Under the pieces are notes generated by a model. The model worked only from the letters and a program-made list of their open reading frames with translations, made no database searches and had not been told where the DNA came from. From contig OZ024904.1 of NCBI GenBank assembly GCA_964017125.1, positions 684,152 to 748,151 of the forward strand: a DNA stretch of 64,000 nucleotides, given 5' to 3'. Below, one piece after another: positions 21,050 through 33,100 of this stretch (position 1 is the stretch's first letter; each line of letters starts with the position of its first letter). This stretch comes from Flabesymbios commensalis. Lineage: Eukaryota > Annelida > Polychaeta > Terebellida > Flabelligeridae. Made by a program: the position numbers and the translations under genes.

Positions 21050-21180
21050 CTTCATGCACAGGCTAAACTGGGCCAAGAAAACCAAGTGAGAAGATGACAA
21101 CGCCTTCCAGAAAAAGGTTTCAAAATTCGAGACGAGAATGCTATCTCTCCTTCCAGCATTGATGAATCAATTACCCTTAG
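21050..21180 (-). repeat. Fragment of the dimeric SINE
   Basis: AGGCTAAACTGGGCCAAGAA and TTCCAGAAAAAGGTTTCAAA are diverged reverse complements of the 3' part of the SINE at 53885. Confidence 0.6.
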
Positions 21181-21614
21181 GTGACAACGTGTGCTGAATT
21201 GTAGATTGCTATGTCGCTATGTTCTGTATACATGGCGAAAAAGAGTGAGTGAGACAATCCTGCTCTACGAAGGCAGTATCTGCTTACTTTACTACCTTCT
21301 GGTTTTGCACGGCAGAATTAGATCAATTAATAAAAAAAAAAAAGATTTATTTATTAACGAAACATTTTTATATATCACTCCGTATTGAAAACGCAAAGAC
21401 GTTCTTTTATCGTATACATATAGGCCTACTACTAGCGCACACATAGCCATTTTTATTTTGTTAACACATTTGAAAACACAAGAAATTATTTTCTTCTCGT
21501 TTGTTTTATTTTGCATGAAACTACTATATAGTAACCATGGTAACAGCGTGGATACTGTGCACAAATAATAACGCAAATAATGGTGAGTTCTTATAGCCCA
21601 TATACAATTCTCCG

Positions 21615-21946
21615 TGCATTTCACATAAACCCTGGTCACTGGACCTGTTCCTTCATTTATCATTTCAACTCCCTTTTGGAGCATACAACACTGCAAACAT
21701 TCGGCGCGTTAACTTTTAACACACATTGCCAACTCTGCCCTACCAGGTACTCATCTACACCTGAGTGAAGTGGAGCATGTGAGGGTGAAGTGCCTTGCCC
21801 AAAAACACAACATCAAAAAAATGCTGTCCAAGCATTTCCGCAAGATATTTTTTGGAGAATCCTACACCAAGCAGGTATCAAACTTGCACGGCAGGCAGCA
21901 GATATTGCAAAGCGCTACGCTCTAACCATTGTGCCACGTCCCTCAC
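21615..21946 (-). mobile_element. tRNA-derived SINE (second family), copy 1
   Basis: Read on the minus strand: head GTGGCACAATGGTTAGAGCG with an A box and GTTTGATACC as a worn B box, then the body segment whose plus-strand form is GGTGAAGTGCCTTGCCCAA, then a tail shared with the copy at 34425. Confidence 0.78.
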
Positions 21947-22388
21947 TTAACTGTATTATTAAATCTGCCGTCGTATATACAATGTATTATATATAATCAG
22001 CAAGAAAGTACTGTTTCTCATAGTTGATATTGTATTGAAAAGTCAAGCCAACAAATATTGTGCATTGGATATGAAGGGGTGTATATGAATTAAGCACATA
22101 GAAACAATTTTGTATGATTCGCGATATAAGAATGTGAAATAATAATAATATATGACACCTCACAAAGTGGCTTATATACTCTTTCATGTTAAAGTGTTAC
22201 TTGTGATTGGAAAATTTATTTGTGATTTCAGTTTAAAATAATTAATAAAAATTATGCAGCTCAAAGCTTAGCCTTTCAATGGAGATCAAAAAACATATTT
22301 ATCATATATCAGTCAACAACAAACTTAATCATGTAACCCTTTAAAGTCTAAACGCCCTAGTCCCGATCACGCACCACATAGCATATCC

Positions 22389-22610
22389 TAACCCTTTCCA
22401 ATTAAGTGATGTGATTTAAATTTTAACCCACTGGAATTTGTGGGTCGCTGTAGTGAGACTCGACTTAAGGTGGGTGAAAATTAATCATATTTGTTAATGT
22501 GAAACAAAAAGTTTTGCAATAATGATGTTCAAACATACATTTTATTTCCAATAACAGTGATTGTAACAGAAAATAAAATGTACTAAGAACGAATACGGTC
22601 GTGGTTTGCA
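22389..22610. repeat. Family B foldback element
   Basis: AACCCTTTCC start, TTTTAACCCACTGGAATTTG core and its mirror, then the tail with TTTATTTCCAATAACAGTGA and a worn right end. Confidence 0.75.
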
Positions 22611-22696
22611 GCGAACAGGTATAATCTATTACAATAAGTACATCTTTAATTTCATTTCATACACTATAGATAAGTAAAGTAAAATCACTTTAAATT

Positions 22697-23085
22697 TGTC
22701 ACTATTGCGTTGCATACTTTTTGCTAATTACTCACGCAATTTTTATCCGATTGTCATGAAATTTGGCAAGCATTATTGTCTAGTTTTACGGCAACTTTCC
22801 TGAAAATTTCAAGAAAAAATATTATGTAGTTTAAAAGTTAGACCATTTGACCATATGACGCTCCTCTATAAACTCATCAATTTTATTCAGCTTCAATCTC
22901 GAAATTCTACTACATGTCAAATGGACTAACTTTTGCACTACTTACTCAGATTTCATGCAATCTTCTGGGTAGGCGCCGGAATAGTTGCAAGGATTGCTTG
23001 CAAAATTTCATGTAAATTGATTAAGAGTTGAGTGAGAAATGAGTAAAAAACACCCAACGCTGGTGGAATTTGACTGCAACTATAG
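22697..23085. repeat. Family F foldback element, copy 2
   Basis: Arms TTACTCACGCAATTTTTATC and GAGAAATGAGTAAAAAACAC around a centre with AGTTAGACCATTTGACCA and its mirror. Confidence 0.68.
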
Positions 23086-23183
23086 TTTTAAAATCAGGTC
23101 ATTTTTATTCACCTTGAGATAGGAACTGCTCGCAATTCATATCGTGAGCTGTAAGAAAATGAGATATAATACCTCTGAGTTAA

Positions 23184-23392
23184 TCCTTAAAGCCCGGGTA
23201 TATTTTTATATAAACCATGGAGACAAAATAATTTCTTCACTTTGAAATCATAAATGTCTTAGTTAGCTCTTGGTGCTTCATTTGAATACCTATGGTCAGG
23301 TATACGGCAATTATTATTTTTTTAGCGCAGGGATCGTCTTTAAATGGCAGAATCTGACTCCTATAGACTTCTGAGTCGGTCCCCGCACTGAA
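23184..23392. repeat. Family A element
   Basis: TTAA at 23180 precedes a worn left end; the family body follows to CCCCGCACTGAAAG. Confidence 0.75.
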
Positions 23393-23507
23393 AGCTGTTT
23401 TTACCGTCTTTATTTGACCTTCACACAAGAAAATTGATCGCAGAGCGACACACAACTTTCAGTGGGCGGAATTTTAAATTCTACAACTTAGTGCTTTAAG
23501 AGTTGAA

Positions 23508-23733
23508 ATATTGAATTATTTTTGTAAAAAAAACATAGAGACCAAAGGGTTTATTCAATTTGAAATCATCATAAATGTCTTAGTTCGCTCTTTCTGATTC
23601 ATTTGAATATATATGTTATGGGTCTACGGCCATTAGAAGTATTTTTACTGCCGGGATCGACTTTAGACATCAGAATCTGACGTCTACAGACGTTAGATTC
23701 TGATGTCTAAAGTTGATCCCCACACTGTAAGGA
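23508..23733. repeat. Family A element
   Basis: Complete family body ending CACACTGTAAGGA; its right TTAA (23734-23737) is also the left TTAA of the hairpin that follows. Confidence 0.8.
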
Positions 23734-23737
23734 TTAA

Positions 23738-23819
23738 CCCTTTCACCACTGAAGTCCGTTTTTGTGTGCTGAATGCTATGGCATTCAGCACACAAAAACG
23801 GTCTTCAGTGGTGAAAGGG
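23738..23819. mobile_element. Family N hairpin element, copy 1
   Basis: CCCTTTCACCACTGAAG and GTTTTTGTGTGCTGAATGC arms are almost perfectly mirrored, with AAGGGTT at the right end. It shares a TTAA with the adjacent family A element. Second copy at 33576. Confidence 0.85.
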
Positions 23820-25098
23820 TTGAACACCTGTGCTGCACATATTTTAAAGAAATTAATTTTTTTGAAAGAAAATTGTCATTCACTGTGAGGAGGGAGTTCC
23901 AGAGGCAATTCATAGCTTATGGTGAGTAAAATTTCAATAAAATTGCGGAGGGGGGGGGGCAGAAGGTTATAGCATACGTGTAACATAAAGTGAAAAATAA
24001 AACATTCACCGAGAATAAAATTGCATATATTCTGGAATCCAGTGGATAATAAATTAGTATTGCTAAACATCACATTAATACATCAATTGTACACTCACAT
24101 AATATCAACTTATGGCATGTAAGACTTTGTAATATCCATGAGACAAATTAATATAGTATATTTATTTTCGGCAGATAAACCTTGTTCTGCTGAGACCTTG
24201 TGACAACTGAACAGTTAGAAAGTTCAAGTTCATTGCTCATTTATTAAATGTCACCTATTAATTCCATAGGCAGTTTGTCTTTTCCAATATGATACATTTG
24301 AGCTGTGCACACAAACAATTAGAATATAACTAACAACTAATATTATTTTATAACAGTAACAATTCTAACATATCAAAACACTAAAGCAAAAAATGGCTCA
24401 GGTCATTTACACATTATGACCATAGTAGTAATAGTGTAAATAAAAAATGAATGTTCTCTGAATCCTTGAAAATTGTTTTCATAAATGTATGACCAATAGT
24501 ATATATTTGTTCTCAAAATGTCCAGAAGTGACCTTGTTTTTGCTTTAGTGTGATGATGTCATCGATCAATATATAAAACGGGTAACCATGGTAACCATAC
24601 CTTGATTTAAACTAACAAACATAACAGGACTAACATAGTATCAAAGCTGCCATAGGAAATTATATGCTACAAAAAATATAAAAAGCCTTAAAAATAAGGT
24701 AAACTTATCACACCATTCGATCTATAAGAAAACATTGGAAGAAAAGTTAAAGAGATTCACTCTGTGGAATAAATCATATATCATAACCAATAATCAGCAA
24801 CCAATAACCAGCTGTATAAAGTTAAGGAGATTCTCATTCTCTGTGGAATAAATCATATATCACAACCGGAATCAGCGGTTTTAATGAGCAACACATTCTG
24901 AACACAGTCATACAGTAACGACAGTTTGTGTTATGTTTATATATAATTGGCAGTAAACATTTTAAGAAGCGATCATAGAAGTGACAAAATCCTAATTTTG
25001 TGTTATGTCTTATATATGTTATTTTAATATTACACTATGCCTCAGGTGATAGGACACTTTGTGCCGGTCTGATACGGACATTTCACAGTAAGTATAGT
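23820..25098. other. Gene-free stretch
   Basis: AT-rich. A 30-bp segment (CTGTGGAATAAATCATATAT) occurs twice near 24760 and 24840. No exon or element boundary is recognised. Confidence 0.5.
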
Positions 25099-25135
25099 CT
25101 AACAAACGAGATATGCTGACCCAATGCTGGTTTAA

Positions 25136-25349
25136 CACCTACAATGCTGAATTATTAATATATAAACCATGTAGACCAGAGAGTTTTTTTTAATTTGAAG
25201 TCATCATAAATGTCTTAGTTAGCCCTTTCCAATTCATTTGAATACCTATGTTATGGGTCTAAGTTAAAAAAAGTGTCATTCTTTCAGTGCGGTGACAGTT
25301 ATTATACGTCATGAATCTGACATATAAGGATGTTCCTGTGCTGAAAGGG
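25136..25349. mobile_element. Family A element, reference copy (piggyBac-like MITE)
   Basis: 214 bp flanked by TTAA (25132-25135 and 25350-25353). One end is a CACCTACAATGCTGAA version of CCCTTACAGCGCTGAA and the other is GCTGAAAGGG. Internal order in all copies: GGAGACCAAAGGG, CATCATAAATGTCTTAGTTA, CATTTGAATACCTATGTTAT, TTTTTACTCTTACAGTGCGG, and a GACGTCAGATTCTGACGTC-type hairpin. The CCC/GGG tips plus TTAA duplication fit piggyBac; there is no coding. Confidence 0.85.
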
Positions 25350-25397
25350 TTAATGTTTGGCCACCGTCTGCAATGTCAGCCCAGCATTAGCCCTTAA

Positions 25398-25625
25398 CCC
25401 TTTAACCGCCGGTGCCGCATATATTCGAGTTTTCATTTTTTATTAGCACATTAAGTACCACCTTTTAAACATGATAAAATGTGACATCAATCAGCAAGAT
25501 TTGAAAACAGTTGACCTCCATTTTGTCAAATCTGAATAATTTTCACTCACTTGAATTTGTGGATCGCGTCAGCGAGACACAACTTCAAGTGGGTGAAAAT
25601 TCCGATTGAATTGGCTGCTAAAGGG
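25398..25625. mobile_element. Family B foldback element between TTAA sites
   Basis: Starts CCCTTTAACCGCC after TTAA (25394) and ends GCTAAAGGG before TTAA (25626). It holds the TTTTCACTCACTTGAATTTG hairpin and its mirror. Confidence 0.82.
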
Positions 25626-25629
25626 TTAA

Positions 25630-25845
25630 AGCACTGAATTTTTTCAGGAAAATGATAGAAACCAAAGGGGTTTTTTCAATTTGAAATCATCATATATGTC
25701 TTGGTCACCTTTTTCCGGTTCATTTGAATACCTATGTTATGGGTCTGCGGCCACTATAAATATTTTTACCCTTACAGTGTGGAGGACGACTTTAGTCGTC
25801 AGAATCTGACGTCTGTACTAAAGTCGCTCCCTGCGATGTAAGGGT
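25630..25845. mobile_element. Family A element
   Basis: Begins AGCACTGAATTTTTTCAGG right after the TTAA shared with the family B element, and ends GCGATGTAAGGG. Confidence 0.78.
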
Positions 25846-25883
25846 AAAACCAGGACTGGCTCAATGTGTCATGTTAGCTGAGA

Positions 25884-26102
25884 TATTATCAGATTTAAAC
25901 AACATTGCTTCATGATTGAGGAGATGGGGACATTTTGTGCCAGTGCTACAACATGTACAAGTTGCGAGATTTGTCACAAGAAGTAGAATGTATTACCACG
26001 ACTTTTACACAATGCTTGAGGATGAGGAGGTATGTGATTGAGGAAATGTACACATTGCATTGGTTTGATATGAGTATTACCACCATTATTACACTTTGTC
26101 TG
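25884..26102. other. Gene-free stretch
   Basis: Nothing recognised. Confidence 0.4.
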
Positions 26103-26111
26103 AGTAGACAT

Positions 26112-26424
26112 TAGCCCTGAACACAAGGCTATTCCGCCTGAGCTGCAAAGCCTTGAATCAAGCTATTGAGTATATCCTGGGTTTCAGCTTTATGTGAGTA
26201 TAGTGAGCAGCGACAACGAATCGAGTCGCTGGCTCACTATTCACACTAACGCGGCCTTGAATCCACCCATAGAGTATATCCTGGGTTTCAGCTGTATATG
26301 AGTATAGTGAGCAGCGACAACAGATCGAGTAGCTGGCTCACTATACACAGTAAGGTGCAGTATTTCTCTATAGCTGGCATCAAGGCTATGCAGGTTGGGC
26401 GAAATAGACTTGTATTCAGGGCTA
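26112..26424. mobile_element. MITE with 9-bp target duplication (Mutator-like?)
   Basis: TAGCCCTGAA...ACAAGGCTAT at the left and TTCAGGGCTA at the right are inverted. AGTAGACAT is duplicated exactly at 26103-26111 and 26425-26433. Inside, a segment of about 110 bp (GAGTATATCCTGGGTTTCAG ... CTGGCTCACTAT) is tandemly duplicated. Nine-base duplications are typical of Mutator-like elements; there is no transposase. Confidence 0.8.
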
Positions 26425-26599
26425 AGTAGACATACACTTTGTGTTGAGCTGATATGAGATTAAAGATACACAAATAAACTGTTTTGCCTGAGATGATAAT
26501 TTCGTGCAGTCCCTACAAATGGTGGGGTTAAAAGCACTTTTTGCTCGATTGATATTAGATTGAACAATAAAGAGATTTAAAGTAGATATCACTAACATT

Positions 26600-26762
26600 A
26601 CGGTAGAATCGGTCGAGAAGCCACCTCTGTGACACAGGAAAAACAGCCTTTCAAGCAAGTGGCTAACCACAGGAGTTCATTTGTATGCAAAATATCATTT
26701 TGGTGAATGGCCAAGTGGTCACTTCCCATAGCAGGGTGGCTCCTCATAGCAGGTTCTACTTT
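26600..26762. repeat. Family G MITE, copy 1
   Basis: Inverted ends GGTAGAATC.GTCGAGAAGCC and GTGGCTCCTCATAGCAGGTT; same body as 48490-48666. Confidence 0.7.
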
Positions 26763-26790
26763 ATTACAATATGATTGAGAAGATGGTGAC

Positions 26791-27031
26791 TCCCAGCAAG
26801 CACAATACAATCAATGCTGGTATGATGTCGGGCCAGCGTCACAGACAGTGGCCCGACATCAAACCAGCATTGTGTTTGCTTACAACCAATGCTGGTTTGA
26901 TGTCGGGCCAGCGTCGCGGGCAGTGGCCCGACATCAAACCAGCATTGTGTTTGCTTACAATCAATGCTGGTTTGATGTCGAGCCAGCGTCGCAGACGTTG
27001 GTACAGCATCAAACCATTGTGCTTGCTGGGT
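26791..27031. repeat. Family D hairpin, three units in tandem
   Basis: CCCAGCAAGCACAATAC to GTGCTTGCTGGG encloses three consecutive palindromes (AATGCTGGT.TGATGTCGGG and mirror), about 75 bp apart. Confidence 0.85.
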
Positions 27032-27108
27032 TCTGTCTGATTTGAGATTTCAAATTGAGAGATTTGTCTCGGGAAGTAGATCTAGTTGTCACATCAAGCG
27101 GCCTGTAT

Positions 27109-27180
27109 CTATATGTTGAGCCTCTGAGCCCCATCGCTGGCGGTACAGATGTAGAAGGTAGCTGTGCCTTTATACTTCGC
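27109..27180 (-). CDS. GALK1: Galactokinase exon 7 (last)
   Basis: The acceptor ATATTTGCAG precedes [20 protein letters not shown], then LNI and TAG; it corresponds to the GGTATFYLSQAADGAK end of vertebrate GALK1. Confidence 0.95.
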   Translation of the reverse strand, partial: AKYKGTATFYICTASDGAQRLNI

Positions 27181-30100
27181 CTGCAAATATAATATGGTAA
27201 TTATATTAATTCTTGTGTTGCTGAATTGTCTTTTTCATTCAATTTATTTGAAGCCGGAATAGCTAAATTAATTTCCAGCTTCAAATGATGAAAAATATTT
27301 CTATTTATGAAAATAGGCATCTACCATATTGAATTATTTGTATCACTGTGTATCAAAATCAAAATAACTTTATTTATGAGAAATAAGCATCTCTCATATT
27401 GAGTTGCTTGTCTATTAACCCCTACAGCGCGGGGATCGACTTTAGTCGACAGAATCTGACATCTTTAGACGTCAGAGCCCCGCAGTATGAGAGTAAAAAT
27501 ATTTCTACTGGTCGTAGACCATGGTCGTAGACCCATAACATAGGTATTCAAATGAATCGGAAAGAGCTAAATGAGACAGTTATGATAATTTCAAATTGGA
27601 GAAATCCCTTTGGTCTCCAAGGTTTTGATAAAAAAATTCAGCGCTTTACGGGTTAAACTGAGCATCTGCTACAAATTATTTGATCAAATTTAGTGATATT
27701 TCATTTTGGTCTGAAACATGATTGTAAAACATGATTGTAAAACATGATTGTAAAACATAATTGTAAAACAAGATTGTAAAACACGATTGTAAAACAATGA
27801 TTGTAAAACATGATTGTAAAACATGATTGCAAAACATGATTGTAAAACAATATAGTAAAACATGATTGTAAAACATGATTGTAAAACAATATTGTAAATG
27901 TATTCGACTCCAGCAGCACTAATAAGGAGGCTTACACATTTTATATGTTGATATTTAACCCTTAGAGCACTGAGCCAAGAAATTTAAATTTTCAGCCACT
28001 TGAAGTTGTGTCTCGCTACCGCGATCCACAACTTCAAGTGACTAAAAATTAGTTTAATTTGCAAAATCTAGGTTGAAATGTATATGATTATCACAAAATT
28101 GGGACCCATTAATTTTTTTAAACCTGGTTATGCAAGACAATTAAAACATGAGAGAACAATACTATAGTCAACTGTAGTCGACATCACTGTTCTAAGGGCT
28201 AACAAAATCAGGAGATTTATATTCATCTTGTGGTAGGAATTCCCAGCAATCTTGAGTCATCAACCCAATGTTGGATCCATGCTGGTCCACCCTCTTCGAG
28301 GCTAGCCCAATGTTGACCAGCATTGGGGCAATTTCTCGTGTTAGCTGGGTGTGATTAAGAGTTGAACAAACATTATTACATTACAAACAAAAGTAATTTT
28401 CACCCACTTAAGCCTTACAGCGCTGAAATATTTTTGTATAAACCAAGGAGACCAATTTCAAATCATCATAAATGTCTCAGTTAGCTCTTTCCACTTTATT
28501 TGAAAATTTATGTTATGGGTCGAGACATTTATAAAAATTTGAATTCTTTTAGTGCGGGGATATTATTTGGATGTCAGATTCTGACGTATAAAGACGGTCC
28601 CGTACCGATACACAGATTGTAAGTGACTGAGCATTGCAGTGTGTATATTTTCTTATTTTTATATCTCAATATATATAGTAATAATTTTAGTTTTTATTTT
28701 ATAATTAGGGCTCGAAATAAGGCCATTCCTCCAGTTCGGTGGAACGGTTCGGCAACATTTGTTATTAGCCATTCCGATGAACTGGCAAATTTAAGGCCAT
28801 CCTAGGACAAAGACTATATCTAGGAATGACAGTTTTTACTCAGGAATGGCAGTTACCTTGATTTGCCAGTCCTGTGGATTGGAAAGCCCTCAACGTTTAA
28901 ATCTACCCTGATAATTATCACATAGTACTACCATGAGTACTACCATATGTATAACTACAATATGAACATTATATTTATTGATGTTTATGGTTGTATTTTA
29001 CTACCATACATGTGCTAGCACTAAATATACCTGGATATGATTCATTGTCTCCTTCACGACATCTGCTTTCAGAAGAGTCACAGTACAGCCACCAAATCCA
29101 CCTCCAGTCATACGCGACCCATATACACCGTCAACCTGCATGGCCAGGTCAACAAGCTGATCAAGTTCATCACATGATACCTCATAATCATCTCTGAAAG
29201 AAAAGAACGAATAGTTATATGAGACCAATACACACCGTCAACCTGCATGGCTAGGTTAACAAGCTGATCAAGCTCATCACATGATACCTCGTAATCATCT
29301 CTGAAAGAAAAGAACAAATAGTTAAACGAGACCCGTACACACCGTCCATGGCCAAGTCAACAAGCTGATCAAGCTCATCACACAATACCTCATAGTCATC
29401 TCTGCTAGAAAAGAGCAAATAGCCATATAAAGCAGATTTACCTTTAACCCTTGAAGCCCTCACGATGCATTAAAGCATCATTTTACATCCCTGAAAACAT
29501 CCTCAATTTTGCTAAAACTAAGGGGTTATATCCATGAAAATATCCATGAAACTTGTACCAATACATGGCAATTTTCTTATTTTTTTCACTCACTTTAATT
29601 CATCTTCATCCACTACAAGTCGAGAATTGCGACAGCAATTCGCGGCTTGTAGTGGAAGAAGATGACAATGGTAAACTCAGGCTTGAAAGGATTAGGTCGC
29701 TGAAATATGTTTATACAAACCAAGAGAACAAATGTTTTTTTTATTTGAAATCATTATAAATGTCTAAATTAGCTCTTTGCACTTCATTTGAGCACCTGAA
29801 TGTTGTGGGTCTAACGCAATTATAAATATTTTACTCTCTCAGTGCAGGGATCGACGTTAGACGTCTGACATCTAAAGTCTTTCTCAGCACTAAGAGTGTT
29901 ATAACATTGTACAGATGACAAAATAATGTTAGACCTTATTTTTGTCGCAAGTTTTAAATTTTCATTAATTTAAAGCTGTAATTTCAAGCTTTAAATGAAG
30001 AAAAATTTACATAATATAATCTGCTTAATTGAATTATATAACTTGTTTACAATTATATATATATATATAGGAGGGCTCAACAGTACAGGCGTTGAAATTA

Positions 30101-33100
30101 AGCCCTCACAAAACTGACAACCATAGTGAACCAGGAAACACAAAACACTTGTAAGACATTTGTACATTGTTGGACCAACGTCGCAGACGTTGGGCCAATG
30201 TTGTACAAATGTTTTACAACTGTTTTGTGTTTGCTGGGAATATCCAAAAGAGTCAGAACAACGAGAATTCACCACAAAATTGATGCCACATTGAGGATGA
30301 TGCAGACCCTCAAAAGAAGTAAACATTAAAATCATCAGCTAGTATCTGCTGTGACAATGTACAAAGAAGAGTAAAACTGTAGATTCATGAGATCTTATAA
30401 TATTTGCCAGGTTTTAATTTTCGCGAGGAGGACAAATTTGCGAATTTAGGAATCTCGCGAAACATTATTCTAATAGTGCTACTTATTATCGAAATTGATA
30501 ATTCGCGAATTCTAGACCTCGTAAAAAGTCCTAAAATCACAAATTCGAGAAAATCTGAACTCGCTAAAATAACCAGATCTACAGTATTGTTTTGGCAGAC
30601 ACGTCGCTGATTTGAGAAACATTTATCATACATGAGTGCTATTTAAACGAGCAAAAAAAATCAAAAGTTTATCCCACACTAAAAGTTTTATAAATTTAAA
30701 ATGGTGGTAGACACCCATAAAATATTATTTAAATGAAACAGGAAAAGGTCACTGAGATAATTATGACATTTTAATTCTTCTGACGTCTATTTAGTACAGT
30801 ATTACTGACAAGTGAGCAGTTGCTGCTGTTTGCTATATATGTTATATGGATAAAGGTCCCGAGAGAGTGCGAGAGTGGAGATTGTGGCACTGGTTCAGTT
30901 CACTAGGCTGAGTCCACAGGACGAGGCTAGGTGGACTGAACCAGTGCCATAATCTCCACACTAGCATGATACGAGTGACCTTTATGCATTTTCTCGCACG
31001 AGAAATACAAAATATGAATTATATAGACCTAAAACTATTTAAAAACATCAGGATTCATTAGGAAATTGAATGTTCCACAAGCGCCATCGCATCACTGACA
31101 AATGTTGACAGGAATCACCTGACATATAACTATGCTGAGACACATAGTGATGTGATGTTTAAATAAACAATACATTTTGAAACTGCACCAACATATTTTA
31201 ATTAGAATATTTATTTTACATCTTTTGTGGGCAAATACAACTAGGCTTGTGGAAAAATCATTATAGTGGCAGCAACGAACTACTTTGTTTTGAATATATG
31301 TTACATAAATTATTACAGATGTGATAGGTCCAGTGCGAGTGCGGGATTATCCAGACTTGTTCTCAAGTCAATCACTGCCAGAGTGCGAGAATACAGTAAT
31401 ACTGACCTGAGTGAACTGTGACTCTGAATCATGAGTTCACCAAATCTGGCATAATCTCCTTTCTCCAGGGCGGCAGCTGCTTCTTCACACCGCTCATTCT
31501 CTCCTACCACGTGTCTAGCTCGGTTAAAAGTCACAGCTTCAAATTTGTCTTTTTTTTCTGCAGTTAAAATGGATTTATAAGGTCACAAAAATGGACAGAA
31601 AAATTCATTTCTGGATTTAATGTGATGACAAGTGTAAAGTTCTTTCTCAAGGATAGCAAAAAAATATTTAATTTGTTATTGTGGACATCAGAGTGTTAGC
31701 TAGGATTGGGCTGACAGGGTGTGTATAAAAATTGTAGGATGTGTAACAGGGTGTGTAAAAACCCTTTTACTATAAGAAAGAGAGTTTTGACAGGGTGTGG
31801 TAGTAAATTCTGGGGCGTGTTGTGACGGTTTTGGGCGTGCAAAACACGCCCACACGCCTCTTTAGCTAACACAGTGGTGGACATCAGACCAGTGGACTTA
31901 CAAATAGGTCTATTAGACTTTTTATGTCAATAAAATTGCTACTACTACTACTACTACTACTACTACTATACACTGCCCCCATGTAGACACTGCTACGCTG
32001 CGTGCTCCAGTGTGCAGATGAAGTGACGTCACAATTCCCCCACTCTCTCTCTCAGCGTAGCGTAATAAGCTTGTGATTGGCCAGTTTAAAACGCTATCCT
32101 GCTAAACGCTCTCTGATTGTCTGTCACAAATGTGTCAACCGGCGGCTGAAAACTAGGTTGGTCAATGGTGGGGTGTTTCTGGGACACAATTTGAAATGCC
32201 TCATTTCAGTGTGTGGTCGGAGACAGAACACTGAGGATGAATGTAATACTACTACTACTACTTATAAATATTGCAGAACAAACAAACTTTGATGGGCTTA
32301 ATTATTAATTATAATTTGAATGTGTTTTCAATGACTGATGAGCACCATGTTATTTAGGAAGGTGAAACCTAACTGATTGGAATAATTGGAAATACAAGAT
32401 ATTTCTACAAAATATTTCTATAAAATAACAATCTGATTCCCACAATGCAAATATCAGACATTTGAAAAGCAAACTCATGGCTGGAAATAAGAGTGTTCCA
32501 GGACAACCAACTCACATTGCTCTAATGGTTGTCCATGGTTGTCCATTCGGACAACCGCTGATATTCATCAAACAGTCACCGGGACAGTCACTGACTGGGA
32601 GCCGTAACTACTACCAGCCTATGTCTGATCAAATTTTTTTTAATGTCAAACATAGGTAAAAATTGTGGTCGTGATCAAAATCAAACTTTCACCTTTTTTT
32701 CCATTTTTCGAACGGACAACTTAAATTGTGACACACAAGGAAAATATTCATGTTGGTTTTCCGGCAGAAAACCAATATTTTCAATCTTATTTCCGGGCCT
32801 GTAGACTATCAGAAAGTCTGCTTGGCTCAATTGCTTTTTCTTCTGTCTTATTTTGTTTGTGTTTGCATGACACAACAGTGAGATTATATCTTAAAAGCTA
32901 GCCTTTAATAAAAAACTCATACACATAGTCCCGCAGTTTATCTATCAACATGTATTTAGAAGCTTTATTTATTTATCATGGGTGAATAGTAGTAACTCAT
33001 AAGGAATATGGTATTTGTAAGATGAGAATCTGGATGAAATTACCAATTAGTTGTGAAGACGTGACGTCTCTCAGTTTGGTGACGCCCATCACTGCTGCGG

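Larger units (their letters stand above)
25099..25883. repeat. Family D hairpin split by three TTAA-targeting insertions
   Basis: The D sequence reads AACAAACGAGATATGCTGAC...CTGGTTTAA, is broken by a family A element, resumes TTAATGTTTGGCCACCGTC...CAGCATTA, is broken again by a family B and a family A element, and ends ACCAGGACTGGCTCAATG. The break points are the two TTAA sites that intact D copies carry. Confidence 0.82.

Noticed and set aside
21292-21696. 134-codon minus-strand frame
   Set aside because: It overlaps the tRNA-derived SINE and has no motif.
27676-27919. Phe/Tyr/Asn repeat frames
   Set aside because: Translation of the 14-bp minisatellite.
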